This document shows, in pieces, positions 42,828 through 50,876 of a stretch of DNA of 64,000 nt. Numbering within the stretch: position 1 is the stretch's first letter; each line of letters opens with the position of its first letter. A program made the position numbers and the translations under genes. Source of the stretch: Sphingobacteriaceae bacterium (GTDB lineage: Bacteria > Bacteroidota > Bacteroidia > Sphingobacteriales > Sphingobacteriaceae); the NCBI GenBank assembly GCA_017745075.1, contig JAGIAD010000029.1, positions 744,001 through 808,000 of the forward strand. Reading direction: 5' to 3'. The notes beneath the pieces are model-generated. The model made no database searches. It had not been told where the DNA came from and saw only the letters and a list, made by a program, of their open reading frames with translations.

Positions 42828-44075
42828 TCAGATCCTCTTTTCAAGCCGAACCACTTTAAAATAGACCTGATTGTCTCTAAAAATTTCAAAAATCAAATTT
42901 CTGTCTGCTTTTGACTTAAACATTTCGCTAAGCTCATTTAAAGAATAAGCATCTATACTTTTAAAGTTTACTGCGATTATTTCATCATCAGGGCAAAGGC
43001 CTGCTTTTTCTGCCGGACTGTTTTCATCAATTTCTCCAATAAGTACCCTTTTATATTCTTTTTGATCCAGGTAGACGACCATCCCCACCATATCGTGTTC
43101 AAAAGGCATCTTGCTAGAGCCGTTTGGTTTAGCGTAGATAAAGCCTTCTCCGTAATTAAACTGGATATCGAATTTCCGAAGCAGGTCGGCCCCCAAATTC
43201 CCGTTCCTTTTGGATAGATTAATCTTTTCTGCAATGGTTTTAAAGTCCGGGAATCCGGCAACAACCTTATTAAAAACATAATTTCCTAAACTCAATTTAT
43301 TCACCCGGCCAACATAACCTTTAATCTGTCCGCTAAGACTCATCCCCAGATTAGCCTTTATTTTTTTTTCAGGCACTGGGAATTCACCTCCCTGAAACAT
43401 CTCCAGAGAAATTGCATGACTGGCACCGGTATCCATTAAAAACCTGGCATTAGCCAATTTCCCGTCCGGAAGCTCCACATTTCCGGTAATGTATGGTTTC
43501 TGATTTTCGATTTCAATCGGAATTTTCATTCCGCGGTATTTAATTTTGGCATTGCGATCATAAATAATCAATCTGCTTTCACTGTATCTTACATCAACAA
43601 TAAAGCTGTTAAAGAAACTGAAACCCAGCAAACCATAAATTTTCAATCCTAAATGCCCCGACAGGTTAAAGAGGTCTTCTTTTAAAATGGCCGTTGGTAT
43701 ACGCTCAATGCTTGCACTGCCCACTTTAACATCTAGACTTTGAGATACATAGGCTTCAATGGTTTCGATCCCGAGGCCAGAGACCGTTATTTTACGGAGT
43801 TGGCTAAAATTTAATGAATCTATAATGGAGGGGTCTGTAATAATCATTGGTCCAACTCCGGTATCAAGAACAAAATCAAATGGTCCTTTTCCATTTACAT
43901 ATACCGGAATAACCATCAGGTTTTTAATGCACTTAAAAGGAATAGACTGTTTTTGCCGGTTTCTTTTAAAAAGGAATTCTTGACCAAAACCGGAAAAAGC
44001 AAGAAATACCAGCCCCAAACAAATGGTTAGTTTGCGTAAACAGATTATTACACCGGGGTTATATTTGGCCAACAT
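42828..44075 (-). CDS. Secreted aspartyl-protease-like protein with a C-terminal PDZ domain
   Basis: A 415-residue protein with a hydrophobic signal at about residues 15-31 (LTICLGLVFLAFSGFGQ). Two retropepsin-type active-site motifs are visible: FDFVLDTGVGPMIITD near residue 65 and ARFLMDTGASHAISLE near 213. Having two D-T-G motifs in one chain suggests an internally duplicated fold rather than a dimer of single copies. Residues about 330-415 form a PDZ-like domain (GEIDENSPAEKAGLCPDDEI). Substrate and partners unknown. It is divergent from the PBP4-like gene. Confidence 0.88.
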   Translation of the reverse strand: MLAKYNPGVIICLRKLTICLGLVFLAFSGFGQEFLFKRNRQKQSIPFKCIKNLMVIPVYVNGKGPFDFVLDTGVGPMIITDPSIIDSLNFSQLRKITVSGLGIETIEAYVSQSLDVKVGSASIERIPTAILKEDLFNLSGHLGLKIYGLLGFSFFNSFIVDVRYSESRLIIYDRNAKIKYRGMKIPIEIENQKPYITGNVELPDGKLANARFLMDTGASHAISLEMFQGGEFPVPEKKIKANLGMSLSGQIKGYVGRVNKLSLGNYVFNKVVAGFPDFKTIAEKINLSKRNGNLGADLLRKFDIQFNYGEGFIYAKPNGSSKMPFEHDMVGMVVYLDQKEYKRVLIGEIDENSPAEKAGLCPDDEIIAVNFKSIDAYSLNELSEMFKSKADRNLIFEIFRDNQVYFKVVRLEKRI

Positions 44076-44125
44076 TAAACTAAATTTAATAAATTAGTTG
44101 ATAATTATATCCCTAAACTTAGAAG

Positions 44126-45454
44126 ATGTTCCGGTTAAAAAATCAAAATCTCACTTTTCTGGTATTTGCGTTATCTATTTGCTTGCTGTCAGCTTGTTCT
44201 GCCAATAAAATGGTTTCGAAAAAAGTAGCTAAGGAGTTTAAAAAATCGCAGGTAATTAAACAATATCAGGTTGGTTTTGCACTTTACAACCCTGCCGATA
44301 AAAAGATGATTTTTGAGAAAGATGCCAATAAATATTTTACTCCTGCCTCTAATACCAAACTATATACCTTTTTTGCCAGTTTAAAAATGCTGCCAGATTT
44401 AATGCCGGCTTTAAGATATATCGAACAGAACGATTCATTGATTTTTTGGGGAACCGGCGATCCGGCTTTTTTACAATTTGCCATAAAAGATAAATCTGCT
44501 TACAATTTTCTTTTGGCATCAAATAAAAAACTGTTCTTTTCTCCCGGAAGGTATTCAGGCACTTTTTTTGGCGATGGCTGGGCCTGGGATGATTACGATT
44601 ATTATTATCAGCCGGAAATTACCGAAATGCCAATTATGGACAACATGGTTACCTCTACTTATGCCAGTCCAAATAAAATAAACATTGAGCCCAGGGTTTT
44701 TGCACCTTGCTTTAAACTGGATTCGACAAAAACCACAGGGAATTTTCAGGTAAGCCGGGATTTTTTAACCAATAGCTTTCATTACCCCAACGTTGCAGTA
44801 AAACCTGGCTATAACCAGCAAAACCCTTATAAAACCAGCGCACAGGTGAGCGTAGAAGTATTATCTGATACCCTGCACAAGTCTGTTGGCCTTATTCACC
44901 TTAAAATTCCTTCGGATGCGAAAACTTTACAGGGTGCAAAACGCGATTCAGTGCTAAAACATATGATGCTGCCCAGCGATAATTTTATTGCCGAACATTT
45001 GTTACTCGTATGCTCAAACCAGATTGGCGATACATTAAGTACAACAAAAGCTATTGATTACATTACTAAAAATTACCTTTCTTTTCTGCCTGATAAAGTA
45101 AAATGGGTTGATGGATCTGGTTTGTCCCGCCAGAATTTATTTACTCCCCGTGATAATGTTTACTTGCTCGATTCCATCTATAAGCTGGTAAATAATCCCG
45201 AAAAGCTATTCGATATGCTGCCTGCCGGGGGAAAAAGCGGAACCTTAAAAAATGCTTACCCAAAAACCGATAACCCTTTTGTTTTCGGAAAAACAGGTTC
45301 GCTCGGGGGTGTCCATAATCAAAGTGGTTATGTACGTACCAAAAAGGGTAAAACATATATTTATTCTTTCATGAATAACAGCTTTATAAAACCAACTGCC
45401 GAGGTACGTGCAGAAATGGTGAGGATAGTAACTTATATACACGATAATTTTTAA
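44126..45454 (+). CDS. D-alanyl-D-alanine carboxypeptidase, PBP4/DacB-like lipoprotein
   Basis: A 442-residue peptidoglycan hydrolase of the S13 class. The signal ends in LLSAC with Cys24, so a lipoprotein. Catalytic Ser75-x-x-Lys78 is in TPASNTKLYTFFA, the SxN motif is VDGSGLSRQNLF and the KTG motif is VFGKTGSLGG. It acts in the periplasm, removing terminal D-Ala or cleaving cross-links. It leads a plus-strand run: glycoside hydrolase, PLP enzyme and histidine phosphatase follow with short gaps. Confidence 0.93.
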   Translation: MFRLKNQNLTFLVFALSICLLSACSANKMVSKKVAKEFKKSQVIKQYQVGFALYNPADKKMIFEKDANKYFTPASNTKLYTFFASLKMLPDLMPALRYIEQNDSLIFWGTGDPAFLQFAIKDKSAYNFLLASNKKLFFSPGRYSGTFFGDGWAWDDYDYYYQPEITEMPIMDNMVTSTYASPNKINIEPRVFAPCFKLDSTKTTGNFQVSRDFLTNSFHYPNVAVKPGYNQQNPYKTSAQVSVEVLSDTLHKSVGLIHLKIPSDAKTLQGAKRDSVLKHMMLPSDNFIAEHLLLVCSNQIGDTLSTTKAIDYITKNYLSFLPDKVKWVDGSGLSRQNLFTPRDNVYLLDSIYKLVNNPEKLFDMLPAGGKSGTLKNAYPKTDNPFVFGKTGSLGGVHNQSGYVRTKKGKTYIYSFMNNSFIKPTAEVRAEMVRIVTYIHDNF

Positions 45455-45484
45455 GCGCATGTAGCATAAAAAAACACTTAACCT

Positions 45485-46510
45485 ATGAAAAAACTCTACT
45501 TATTGATTGGCGTTTCTATCCTGCTTATCATATTATCTTGTAAGAAAAACGATCCCATAACCGTTCCAACTGAACCTCCTATGCCTACTACACCATACGT
45601 ACCCGACAACAGTTTTAAAGTGATAAGCTATTTTCCGAGTTACCGGGATCCGGCCGGTGTTGCAGATTCGAAGTTTAAAATGATTACGCACCTGTTTTAT
45701 GCCTTTCTAAATCCCAATACAGATGGAAGTTTAGCCGCATTAGCCCAGCCTGGCCGGTTTACAGCCATCATGCAAAAAGCAAGGGCAAATGGCATAAAAA
45801 CAGGCATCTCGATATCAGGCACGAAAAGTATTTTTGTAACCATGGCAGCATCTGCAACAGCCAGAAACCTGTTTGTAAAAAATGTAGTAGCTTTTGTCAA
45901 AACAAATAATCTTGACGGGGTAGATATGGACTGGGAATATCCAAGTACCAACGATGGGTCGGCAGACAATTACGTACTGTTAATGAAGGAACTTTCTGAT
46001 TCGCTACACCAATACCATAAATTTTTAAGCGCGGCTATAACCCCGGGTGTATACGCAGGCAGTATTCGCGACGGATTAAAATCGGAGGTTTTCCCTGCTG
46101 TAGATTTCTTTAATATTATGGTTTATGATGGAATTGGCTGGGATAAAAATGAGCCTTTTCAACATGCATCGTACAATATGGCCGTTGCAAGTTTAAATTA
46201 TTGGTTAAATACGCGCGGTATGCCAAAGGAGAAAGCCGTTTTAGGCATCCCGGCTTATGGTAAAAATGCCAATAATGCGGCTAAGGCTTATCGCGATTTT
46301 GTATCTGCAGGGGCTGATGTAAGTTTAGATAATGCATTAATAGATGGGGTTCAATTTTACTTTAATGGAACCATAACAACCAGGAAAAAGGCTAAACTCG
46401 CCAAAGGTATTGCAAATGGAATCATGTTCTGGGAATTCTACCATGACGACAATGGCGATAAATCTATTATCCGTGCTGCAAATGATGAGCTTGGTAGAAA
46501 CTACAATTAA
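45485..46510 (+). CDS. Glycoside hydrolase family 18 lipoprotein (chitinase-like)
   Basis: A 341-residue lipoprotein with lipobox Cys19 (LLIILSCKKND). The GH18 catalytic motif DxxDxDxE is intact as D144-G-V-D147-M-D149-W-E151, where Glu151 is the acid. SYFPSYRDP near residue 48 and NIMVYDGIGWD near 212 are typical barrel strands. GH18 covers chitinases and endo-beta-N-acetylglucosaminidases, so the exact polymer is not settled. It lies 30 bases after the PBP4 gene, hinting at amino-sugar polymer turnover. Confidence 0.92.
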   Translation: MKKLYLLIGVSILLIILSCKKNDPITVPTEPPMPTTPYVPDNSFKVISYFPSYRDPAGVADSKFKMITHLFYAFLNPNTDGSLAALAQPGRFTAIMQKARANGIKTGISISGTKSIFVTMAASATARNLFVKNVVAFVKTNNLDGVDMDWEYPSTNDGSADNYVLLMKELSDSLHQYHKFLSAAITPGVYAGSIRDGLKSEVFPAVDFFNIMVYDGIGWDKNEPFQHASYNMAVASLNYWLNTRGMPKEKAVLGIPAYGKNANNAAKAYRDFVSAGADVSLDNALIDGVQFYFNGTITTRKKAKLAKGIANGIMFWEFYHDDNGDKSIIRAANDELGRNYN

Positions 46511-46511
46511 T

Positions 46512-47555
46512 ATGAAGCTTAACTTTAAATCGATTAATCAACCCTTTTCTAACAAAATAAATATTGAAGGAAGTACCTATTTATATTTTGGCGGAACAGC
46601 CTATCTGGGTATCCCTCAAAATCAGGATTTTATCAACTTACATATCGAAGGGATTAAAAAATTCGGTTTAAACAACGGCACCAGCCGTACCAACAATATT
46701 CAACTAGGTATTTATGATGAAGCAGAAAAAGTAGCTGCTGAACGATATGGAGCCGAAGCTGCGCTCATTACTTCAAGCGGGTATTTAGCCGCTCAGCTTA
46801 CGGTTAAAAGCTTATCTGCATTAGGTAAAGTAATTTATGCCCCGGCTACGCACCCTGCGCTTTGGCTAAGCGATCAGCCCGCAAATCAGCAAACATTTAA
46901 GGCTTGGAAAGAGCAAACAGTAAACCTCATCAATGCTTCTGTAGAAAAAACATGGATATTGATCAGCAATTCTATGAACAATCTTTTTCCTGAAATTTAT
47001 GATTTTAACTTCTTAACCGAAATACACCCGGAAAAAGAAATTATCTTAATTGTTGACGATTCGCATGGTATAGGTGTTAATAATAATGGAATGGGCGCAT
47101 TTGTCAACCTTCCGGTTAAAGCAAATATCGAAAAGGTTGTGGTCGCCTCCACGGCAAAGGCATTAGGGATTGACGCCGGATTGGTTTTGGGCGCTGATGC
47201 CGTTATCGCCAAACTCAAAAACAGCAATATTTTTATTGGGGCCTCCCCTCCACCTGCAGCCAGCCTTTTTGCCTTCATCCATGCTGAAAAAATATACCAT
47301 AATGCGTGGACAAGATTGCAGGAGAATATAAAGCTGCTTGGTGCTAATTTAAATAAAACTTGGGCATTTGAAGCCGGATTCCCGGCATTCCTGGCGCAGG
47401 ATAAGACTTTAGCACAGCGATTGTTAAAAGAAAATATCCTGATTTCATCTTTCCCCTACCCTAAGCCCGAATCTGAACCGATAAACCGGATTGTTTTGAG
47501 CAGTTGGCATGAAAAAGAAGATGTTAATCGCTTAATAAAAGCCTTAAATTTTTAA
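46512..47555 (+). CDS. PLP-dependent enzyme, alpha-oxoamine synthase (BioF/KBL) fold
   Basis: The frame opens at 46410 inside the GH18 gene, but the ATG at 46512, two bases after that stop, gives MKLNFKSINQPFSNKIN and the right fold start. The 347-residue product is shorter than the ~390-residue family. PLP contacts are ILIVDDSHGIG (usual DEAH replaced by DDSH) and the Schiff-base lysine in VVASTAKALGIDAGL. The FGGTAYLGI and NNGTSRTNNIQLG segments are typical of BioF. The substrate is unknown; bio genes are not nearby. Confidence 0.8.
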   Translation: MKLNFKSINQPFSNKINIEGSTYLYFGGTAYLGIPQNQDFINLHIEGIKKFGLNNGTSRTNNIQLGIYDEAEKVAAERYGAEAALITSSGYLAAQLTVKSLSALGKVIYAPATHPALWLSDQPANQQTFKAWKEQTVNLINASVEKTWILISNSMNNLFPEIYDFNFLTEIHPEKEIILIVDDSHGIGVNNNGMGAFVNLPVKANIEKVVVASTAKALGIDAGLVLGADAVIAKLKNSNIFIGASPPPAASLFAFIHAEKIYHNAWTRLQENIKLLGANLNKTWAFEAGFPAFLAQDKTLAQRLLKENILISSFPYPKPESEPINRIVLSSWHEKEDVNRLIKALNF

Positions 47556-47592
47556 CCTTTACTTATCCAATTAATTTTCGAATATTTATAAC

Positions 47593-48093
47593 ATGAAAAA
47601 ACTGTTCGTATTCCTGTCGTTAAGCCTACTTTTTATCAATGTAATTTCTGCACAAACCACCACCGTTTGGGTTGTCAGGCACGCTGAAAAAGATAAGTCA
47701 AACCCACAGGATACCAACCCCAGCTTATCTGATGAGGGGAGAATCCGTGTTGCCGATCTGGCAAAATATTTAAAAAAGGTAAAGTTTGATGTTGCCTTTG
47801 CCACTCCGACTAAAAGAGCCCATCAAACTTTAGATTCATTGACAATCCCTAAAGTAATTGATTACAAGGACATTAAATCGCTTGTTGATAGCATTAAAAC
47901 CAATTATGTTGGCAAAACCGTTATTGTAGCGGGCCATTCTAATACCGTGCTTGAGATTATTGAAGCCCTTGGTGGCAAAAAACCTAAAGATGAATTAACC
48001 GACGATGATTACGATTATATTTTCGAATTATCGGTAAAAGGAGATAGAGCAAGGGTAAAAATGGATCAGTATGGCAGGCCACATCATTTGTAA
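47593..48093 (+). CDS. Exported histidine phosphatase family protein
   Basis: A 166-residue protein with a signal peptide of 20 residues (FVFLSLSLLFINVISAQ). The phosphohistidine motif is VVRHAEKDKSN; the second catalytic His is in VIVAGHSNTVLEIIEALGG. The core is short, without the lid of mutases, similar to SixA or small periplasmic phosphatases. It follows the PLP enzyme by 37 bases. Substrate unknown. Confidence 0.92.
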   Translation: MKKLFVFLSLSLLFINVISAQTTTVWVVRHAEKDKSNPQDTNPSLSDEGRIRVADLAKYLKKVKFDVAFATPTKRAHQTLDSLTIPKVIDYKDIKSLVDSIKTNYVGKTVIVAGHSNTVLEIIEALGGKKPKDELTDDDYDYIFELSVKGDRARVKMDQYGRPHHL

Positions 48094-48150
48094 ATGTCCC
48101 TATAGTATTGTCAGATGGTAACACCAGACAGGGTAAAAATTTATGTTAAG

Positions 48151-48191
48151 GATAGATTTCTCCATTCCACTGCGTTCCCGTCGAAATGACG
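48151..48191. repeat. REP-like half element
   Basis: GATAGATTTCTCCATTCCAC..GTCGAAATGACG: one arm of the family seen at 6.3 and 61.1 kb, in a 162-base gap between converging genes. Confidence 0.6.
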
Positions 48192-48255
48192 AAACTAATT
48201 TGGTATGCTCCCGGCCCAAATAAACTAATGACTATTGAACTAATGAACCGATAAA

Positions 48256-48948
48256 CTAAAGCTTCTCGAAGGGAATATCCATTAAGTCGTACTTTTTCCA
48301 ACCAGAGAAATCATAATGCCACCATTCATTTTCCAGCACATTCATTTGGTATTTTGCCATTATGGCAATCAGGAAATCGCGGTTTTTCCTGGCTTCTGAA
48401 GATACATTCTCATATTTTGCGGCAGCAGCAGCCGAAAAACTATCATAAGGCGTTGGCATGGTTAATTCTTTGCCGGTTTTTAGATTAATCAGCGTTAAAT
48501 CTACCGCACAGCCTCTATTATGCTTAGACCCTTTAGCCGGATTGGCCACAAAATTTTTATCGCTTGCTTTTTTATAAAATTCAACGGTAATGGCATAAGG
48601 GCGGTAACCATCAAATATTTTTAAGCCGTAGCCTTTTTTATTTAATTCTTTTTGAATTTTCTTCAAGGCCTCTACCACAGGTTTTCTGGCAAAAGCCCTC
48701 GCCTGTTTATACATCACCTGGTGCATAAAATTGTTACTGGTTGCATATCGTATATCCAACTTAACCGTAGGAATGGCTTTTTTAATTTCAACCAGTTCAT
48801 TGTTCGGATTTGATTTTACAGAGGCCTGATATTGTTGGTAAGAACTGACTATAACCAGCTTTTTTGCTGGAAAAGGTTTATTCTGGGCATTTACAGCAAC
48901 TGAAAGGAAGAAAAAGAATAAAGCGGGTACACCGATTTTTATTATCAT
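48256..48948 (-). CDS. M15 family D-alanyl-D-alanine dipeptidase (VanX/DdpX-like)
   Basis: A 230-residue exported zinc peptidase with signal peptide VPALFFFFLSVAVNAQ. The zinc motifs of M15 are both present: GSKHNRGCAVDLTLI (SxHxxGxAxD) near residue 142 and ENEWWHYDFSGW (ExxWH) near 205. These enzymes split D-Ala-D-Ala and recycle it. It stands near the PBP4 gene on the opposite strand, fitting a cell-wall area. A vancomycin-resistance role is not suggested, because no vanH/vanA is present. Confidence 0.92.
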   Translation of the reverse strand: MIIKIGVPALFFFFLSVAVNAQNKPFPAKKLVIVSSYQQYQASVKSNPNNELVEIKKAIPTVKLDIRYATSNNFMHQVMYKQARAFARKPVVEALKKIQKELNKKGYGLKIFDGYRPYAITVEFYKKASDKNFVANPAKGSKHNRGCAVDLTLINLKTGKELTMPTPYDSFSAAAAAKYENVSSEARKNRDFLIAIMAKYQMNVLENEWWHYDFSGWKKYDLMDIPFEKL

Positions 48949-49019
48949 ATTATCAAGCGATTGAATCAGGTATCTAAAGCCGCTCCATTATCCGTCTTAC
49001 CTAATCCGTTTTACATTTT

Positions 49020-50246
49020 TTATTGATTTGAAACCACCAAAAGTTCCAAATTTTTAAACGGGAGATTAAACATATCAGCCAGGTCTTTATTGGTGCAGTT
49101 TCCCTGGTAAATATAAAGCGCTTCACGGATGCCCGGATTGTTCCAAATTACGTTCATTAAACCTCCATATTCGCCAATATCCAATAAAATAGGCGCAAAA
49201 ATGTTGGTTAAGGCATAAGAAGCCGTTCTCGGTACGCGCGAGGCAATATTGGGAACACAATAATGGATTACATCATACTTCCTGAAAACCGGATTGGCAT
49301 GGTTGGTCACCTCAGAAGTTTCGAAACAGCCTCCCTGGTCTATACTCACATCAATTACTACCGAGTGCGGCTTCATCCTGGCAACAGTTTCTTCCATTAC
49401 CACACAAGGACTACGACCATGACTGGCACGGATGGCCCCTATTACCACATCGCAGGTTGTAATCGCTTTGTTCAAAACGATAGGCTGCATTACAGAGGTA
49501 AAAACCCTACTGCCGAGGTTATTCTGCAAGCGGCGTAAACGGTAAATAGAACTATCAAAAACCTTCACCTCTGCACCTAATGCCAAAGCCGTCCTCGCAG
49601 CATATTCGCCAACGGTACCGGCACCCAGAATCACAATTTCAGTTGGCGGAACACCGGTGAAACCGCCAAGCATTAATCCTTTACCTCCCGTTACATTGCT
49701 CAGGTATTCTGCTGCTATTAAAATAGAAGTAGAGCCCACAATTTCGCTCATCGACCGTACCACACTCAAAATATTGCCTTCATCGCGGATATTTTCAAAA
49801 CATAATGCATTTATTTTTTTATGCATCAAAGCTTTAAGGTAATCCTGCTTTAAAGTCCCGGTCTGCAAAGATGAAATAAGGGTTTGCCCTTTGTGCATGA
49901 GCTCAATTTCCTCTAACGTGGGCGGGGCAATTTTCATCAGGATATCAGCGGCGAAAACCTCTTTTTTATCGTAGGCAATTTTCGCGCCCTGCTCGGCATA
50001 TTCAGTATCAGAAAAATTGGCTGCAATACCTGCTCCCGATTCCAAAACCACACGATGACCATTGTTTACTAGTAAAGCTACCGATAAAGGGGTTAATGCA
50101 ATCCTGTTCTCCTGGAAAGATATTTCTTTGGGTATTCCTATATAAAGGCTGTTTTTCTTATTTCTGGTTTCCAGCTTCGCCTCTTGTGTTTGTAATAAAC
50201 CTTGACGAGCTATATCGGCCATTCCTTCGCGTAATCCTGTAGCCAT
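49020..50246 (-). CDS. ald: Alanine dehydrogenase family protein with altered active site
   Basis: A 408-residue NAD-linked dehydrogenase. An unusual N-terminal extension of about 33 residues precedes IGIPKEISFQENRIALTP. Arg48, Lys105 (ILMKIAPPTLEE) and the Asp of DVSIDQGGCFE match substrate or catalytic residues of alanine dehydrogenases. The NAD motif is ILGAGTVGEYAARTALALGA. However, the catalytic His (YLHLA in Bacillus Ald) is replaced by Gln128 (SSLQTGTLK). The enzyme may have a different substrate or be regulatory. It is 73 bases after tsaE on the same strand. Confidence 0.85.
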   Translation of the reverse strand: MATGLREGMADIARQGLLQTQEAKLETRNKKNSLYIGIPKEISFQENRIALTPLSVALLVNNGHRVVLESGAGIAANFSDTEYAEQGAKIAYDKKEVFAADILMKIAPPTLEEIELMHKGQTLISSLQTGTLKQDYLKALMHKKINALCFENIRDEGNILSVVRSMSEIVGSTSILIAAEYLSNVTGGKGLMLGGFTGVPPTEIVILGAGTVGEYAARTALALGAEVKVFDSSIYRLRRLQNNLGSRVFTSVMQPIVLNKAITTCDVVIGAIRASHGRSPCVVMEETVARMKPHSVVIDVSIDQGGCFETSEVTNHANPVFRKYDVIHYCVPNIASRVPRTASYALTNIFAPILLDIGEYGGLMNVIWNNPGIREALYIYQGNCTNKDLADMFNLPFKNLELLVVSNQ

Positions 50247-50319
50247 GCTGAGTTAATATTTTCGTAGTGTTAGGTTGTTCAAGATACGGAAAATCTGTTA
50301 ATTTATTGATAACTAATTG

Positions 50320-50736
50320 TTATACCTTCGAAAGTCTGAATAACCTGCGGTCTTGATCCAGCACTTTTATCTCTACTTTGATATGGTTTTCGGGTATTAA
50401 TTCTTCTACCCTTTCCGGCCATTCTATTAAACAGGTACCTTGCCCATAAAAGTATTCTTCATAACCAAGGTCATAAGCCTCTCTGATATCTTTTATACGG
50501 TAAAAATCGAAATGAAACACGGGGCCATCAGGACTTTTATATTCATTTACGATAGAATAGGTCGGGCTCGAAACCACGTCTACTACTCCTAAATGTTTAC
50601 AGAAACTTTTAATAAAAGTGGTTTTTCCGGCACCCATATCACCTTCAAAAATGAAGACTTTCTCGTTGCCCGCAAAATCTGAAAGTTGTTGTGCTACAAC
50701 AGGTAAATCGGCTAAATTATTTACTTCGATATCCAT
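50320..50736 (-). CDS. tsaE: tRNA threonylcarbamoyladenosine biosynthesis ATPase TsaE
   Basis: A 138-residue P-loop ATPase that with TsaB and TsaD makes t6A37 on tRNA. Walker A is EGDMGAGKTTFIKSFC near residue 31. SSPTYSIVNEYKSPDG, FHFDFYRIKD and the late IEWPERVEELIPENHIKVEI are family hallmarks. It lies 140 bases downstream of porX, on the same strand. tsaB/tsaD are not in the window. Confidence 0.96.
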   Translation of the reverse strand: MDIEVNNLADLPVVAQQLSDFAGNEKVFIFEGDMGAGKTTFIKSFCKHLGVVDVVSSPTYSIVNEYKSPDGPVFHFDFYRIKDIREAYDLGYEEYFYGQGTCLIEWPERVEELIPENHIKVEIKVLDQDRRLFRLSKV

Positions 50737-50876
50737 TTTTAAAGAATAAAGGCAAAAGTAACATATAATTGCATTGCTTTTGCCTGATTACTTTGCGAAT
50801 TGTCAGTCTGAGCTTGTCGAAAACCTCACCAACTTGACAGATCACGTCTCAAATCCAGGGTCTAAAATCCCTGAAA

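Noticed and set aside
48256..48948. Vancomycin resistance role for the VanX-like peptidase
   Set aside because: No vanH, vanA or vanRS genes nearby, and M15 dipeptidases are common in Gram-negative bacteria for D-Ala-D-Ala recycling.
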